NCBI RefSeq assembly: GCF_001995215.1
Contig: NZ_MUXN01000025.1
Span: 186,001-250,000 of the forward strand
Source of the DNA: Amycolatopsis azurea DSM 43854
GTDB taxonomy: Bacteria > Actinomycetota > Actinomycetes > Mycobacteriales > Pseudonocardiaceae
Length of the DNA stretch: 64,000 nucleotides
Direction: 5' to 3'
The position numbers were made by a program, and so were the translations under genes. The notes below the pieces were generated by a model. That model saw nothing but the letters and a program-made list of their open reading frames with translations. It ran no database searches and was not told the DNA's origin. Shown in pieces: positions 63,584-64,000 of the stretch. Each line of letters starts with the position of its first letter. The first letter of the stretch is position 1.

Positions 63584-64000
63584 CACTTCACGGCCTCTGT
63601 GTCGTGGCCCGTCAGGGCGAGGAAAACGTCGTCGAGATCAGGGGTGTGGACGGAGAACTCTTCGGCGCCGAGCGAACGCTCGTCGAGCCGGTCGAGCAGC
63701 TCCCGCAGGGATTTCGTCCCGCCGTCGCTGGGGACCCGCAGCGCGAGCGCCTCGTCGTCCCGGGTGGCGCCGGGGAAGATCCCCGCCGCCGCGTCGAGTT
63801 CGGCGACGGTGGTGAACCGGAGCCGGACGTGCGTGCCGGGCATCCGGCGCTTGAGTTCGTCGGGGGTTCCGGTGGCGACCAGCCGACCCTGGTCGAGGAC
63901 CGCGATCCGGTCGGCGAGCTGGTCGGCTTCCTCGAGGTACTGGGTGGTGAGGAAGATGGTCACGCCGTCCGCCACCAGCTCGCGGATGAGGGACCACATC
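63583..64000 (-). CDS. ABC ATPase (DrrA-like), C-terminal part
   Basis: The last 139 codons of an ATP-binding subunit; the start is beyond the window. Visible: the switch region VTIFLTTQYLEEADQLADRIAVLDQGRLVATGTPDELKRRM (Q at the usual His position of the H-loop, as in DrrA-type proteins) and the C-terminal DrrA-specific extension (FSVHTPDLDDVFLALTGHDTE). It forms a transporter with the overlapping permease. Confidence 0.93.
   Translation of the reverse strand, partial: MWSLIRELVADGVTIFLTTQYLEEADQLADRIAVLDQGRLVATGTPDELKRRMPGTHVRLRFTTVAELDAAAGIFPGATRDDEALALRVPSDGGTKSLRELLDRLDERSLGAEEFSVHTPDLDDVFLALTGHDTEAVK

Overview
The window is high-GC actinobacterial DNA with dense, overlapping genes and many GTG/TTG starts. 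It looks like an Amycolatopsis-type chromosome. The left 28.6 kb is one edge of a glycopeptide (dalbaheptide) antibiotic gene cluster, read entirely on the minus strand. The remaining ~35 kb looks like ordinary chromosomal flank. The species cannot be fixed from the sequence alone.

Region 1 (1-28.6 kb), in transcription order from right to left. vanH-vanA-vanX (D-lactate dehydrogenase, D-Ala-D-Lac ligase, D,D-dipeptidase) give self-resistance. A 1.17 kb gene-free stretch follows, then a StrR/Bbr-type activator preceded by a perfect GTCCAA-N17-TTGGAC box and closed by a hairpin plus T-run terminator. Next come a prephenate dehydrogenase (tyrosine-pathway supply for hydroxyphenylglycine and beta-hydroxytyrosine), a half-type ABC exporter, and three NRPS genes: modules 1-2 (A-T-C-A-T-E), module 3 (C-A-T) and modules 4-6 (C-A-T-E, C-A-T-E, C-A..., cut by the window edge). 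Binding-pocket residues read by eye suggest Hpg1, Tyr/Bht2, Dpg3, Hpg4, Hpg5, Tyr/Bht6. An aromatic residue 1 and a separate module-3 gene point to the ristocetin/teicoplanin class rather than the vancomycin/balhimycin class. Module 7, the X-TE region, cross-linking P450s and tailoring genes are not in the window; by family precedent they lie left of base 1.

Region 2 (28.9-32.3 kb): an alpha/beta hydrolase divergent from a TetR repressor, with two matching 20-bp operators between them, then two genes of unknown function.

Region 3 (32.6-43.3 kb): two paralogous MalT/LuxR-type ATP-binding regulators surround small membrane proteins (DUF7144-like, DUF1269-like, SHOCT, a K+-channel-like protein), with an AI-2E family protein and an MFS transporter at the edges. 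It looks like a membrane or stress-response neighbourhood.

Region 4 (43.4-49.7 kb): a GH15 glycosidase, an AraC regulator, a secreted ricin-lectin protein and a secreted FG-GAP-like protein. It ends in a cluster of four palindromic repeats.

Region 5 (49.7-64 kb): a Cys-rich DUF1540-like protein; a TetR-controlled hydrolase/ferredoxin-reductase/PPOX operon; an SDR; an HTH regulator; a beta-propeller membrane protein; a secreted peptidoglycan-binding protein with M15-like motifs; a membrane-anchored HTH-NBR1 protein; a PEBP-like lipocalin-size secreted protein; an AfsR/SARP-type regulator; and a DrrAB-like ABC transporter cut by the right edge.

A recurring feature is a set of long, near-perfect intergenic inverted repeats, probably a genome-wide palindromic repeat family. 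No tRNA, rRNA, CRISPR array or insertion sequence was recognised.
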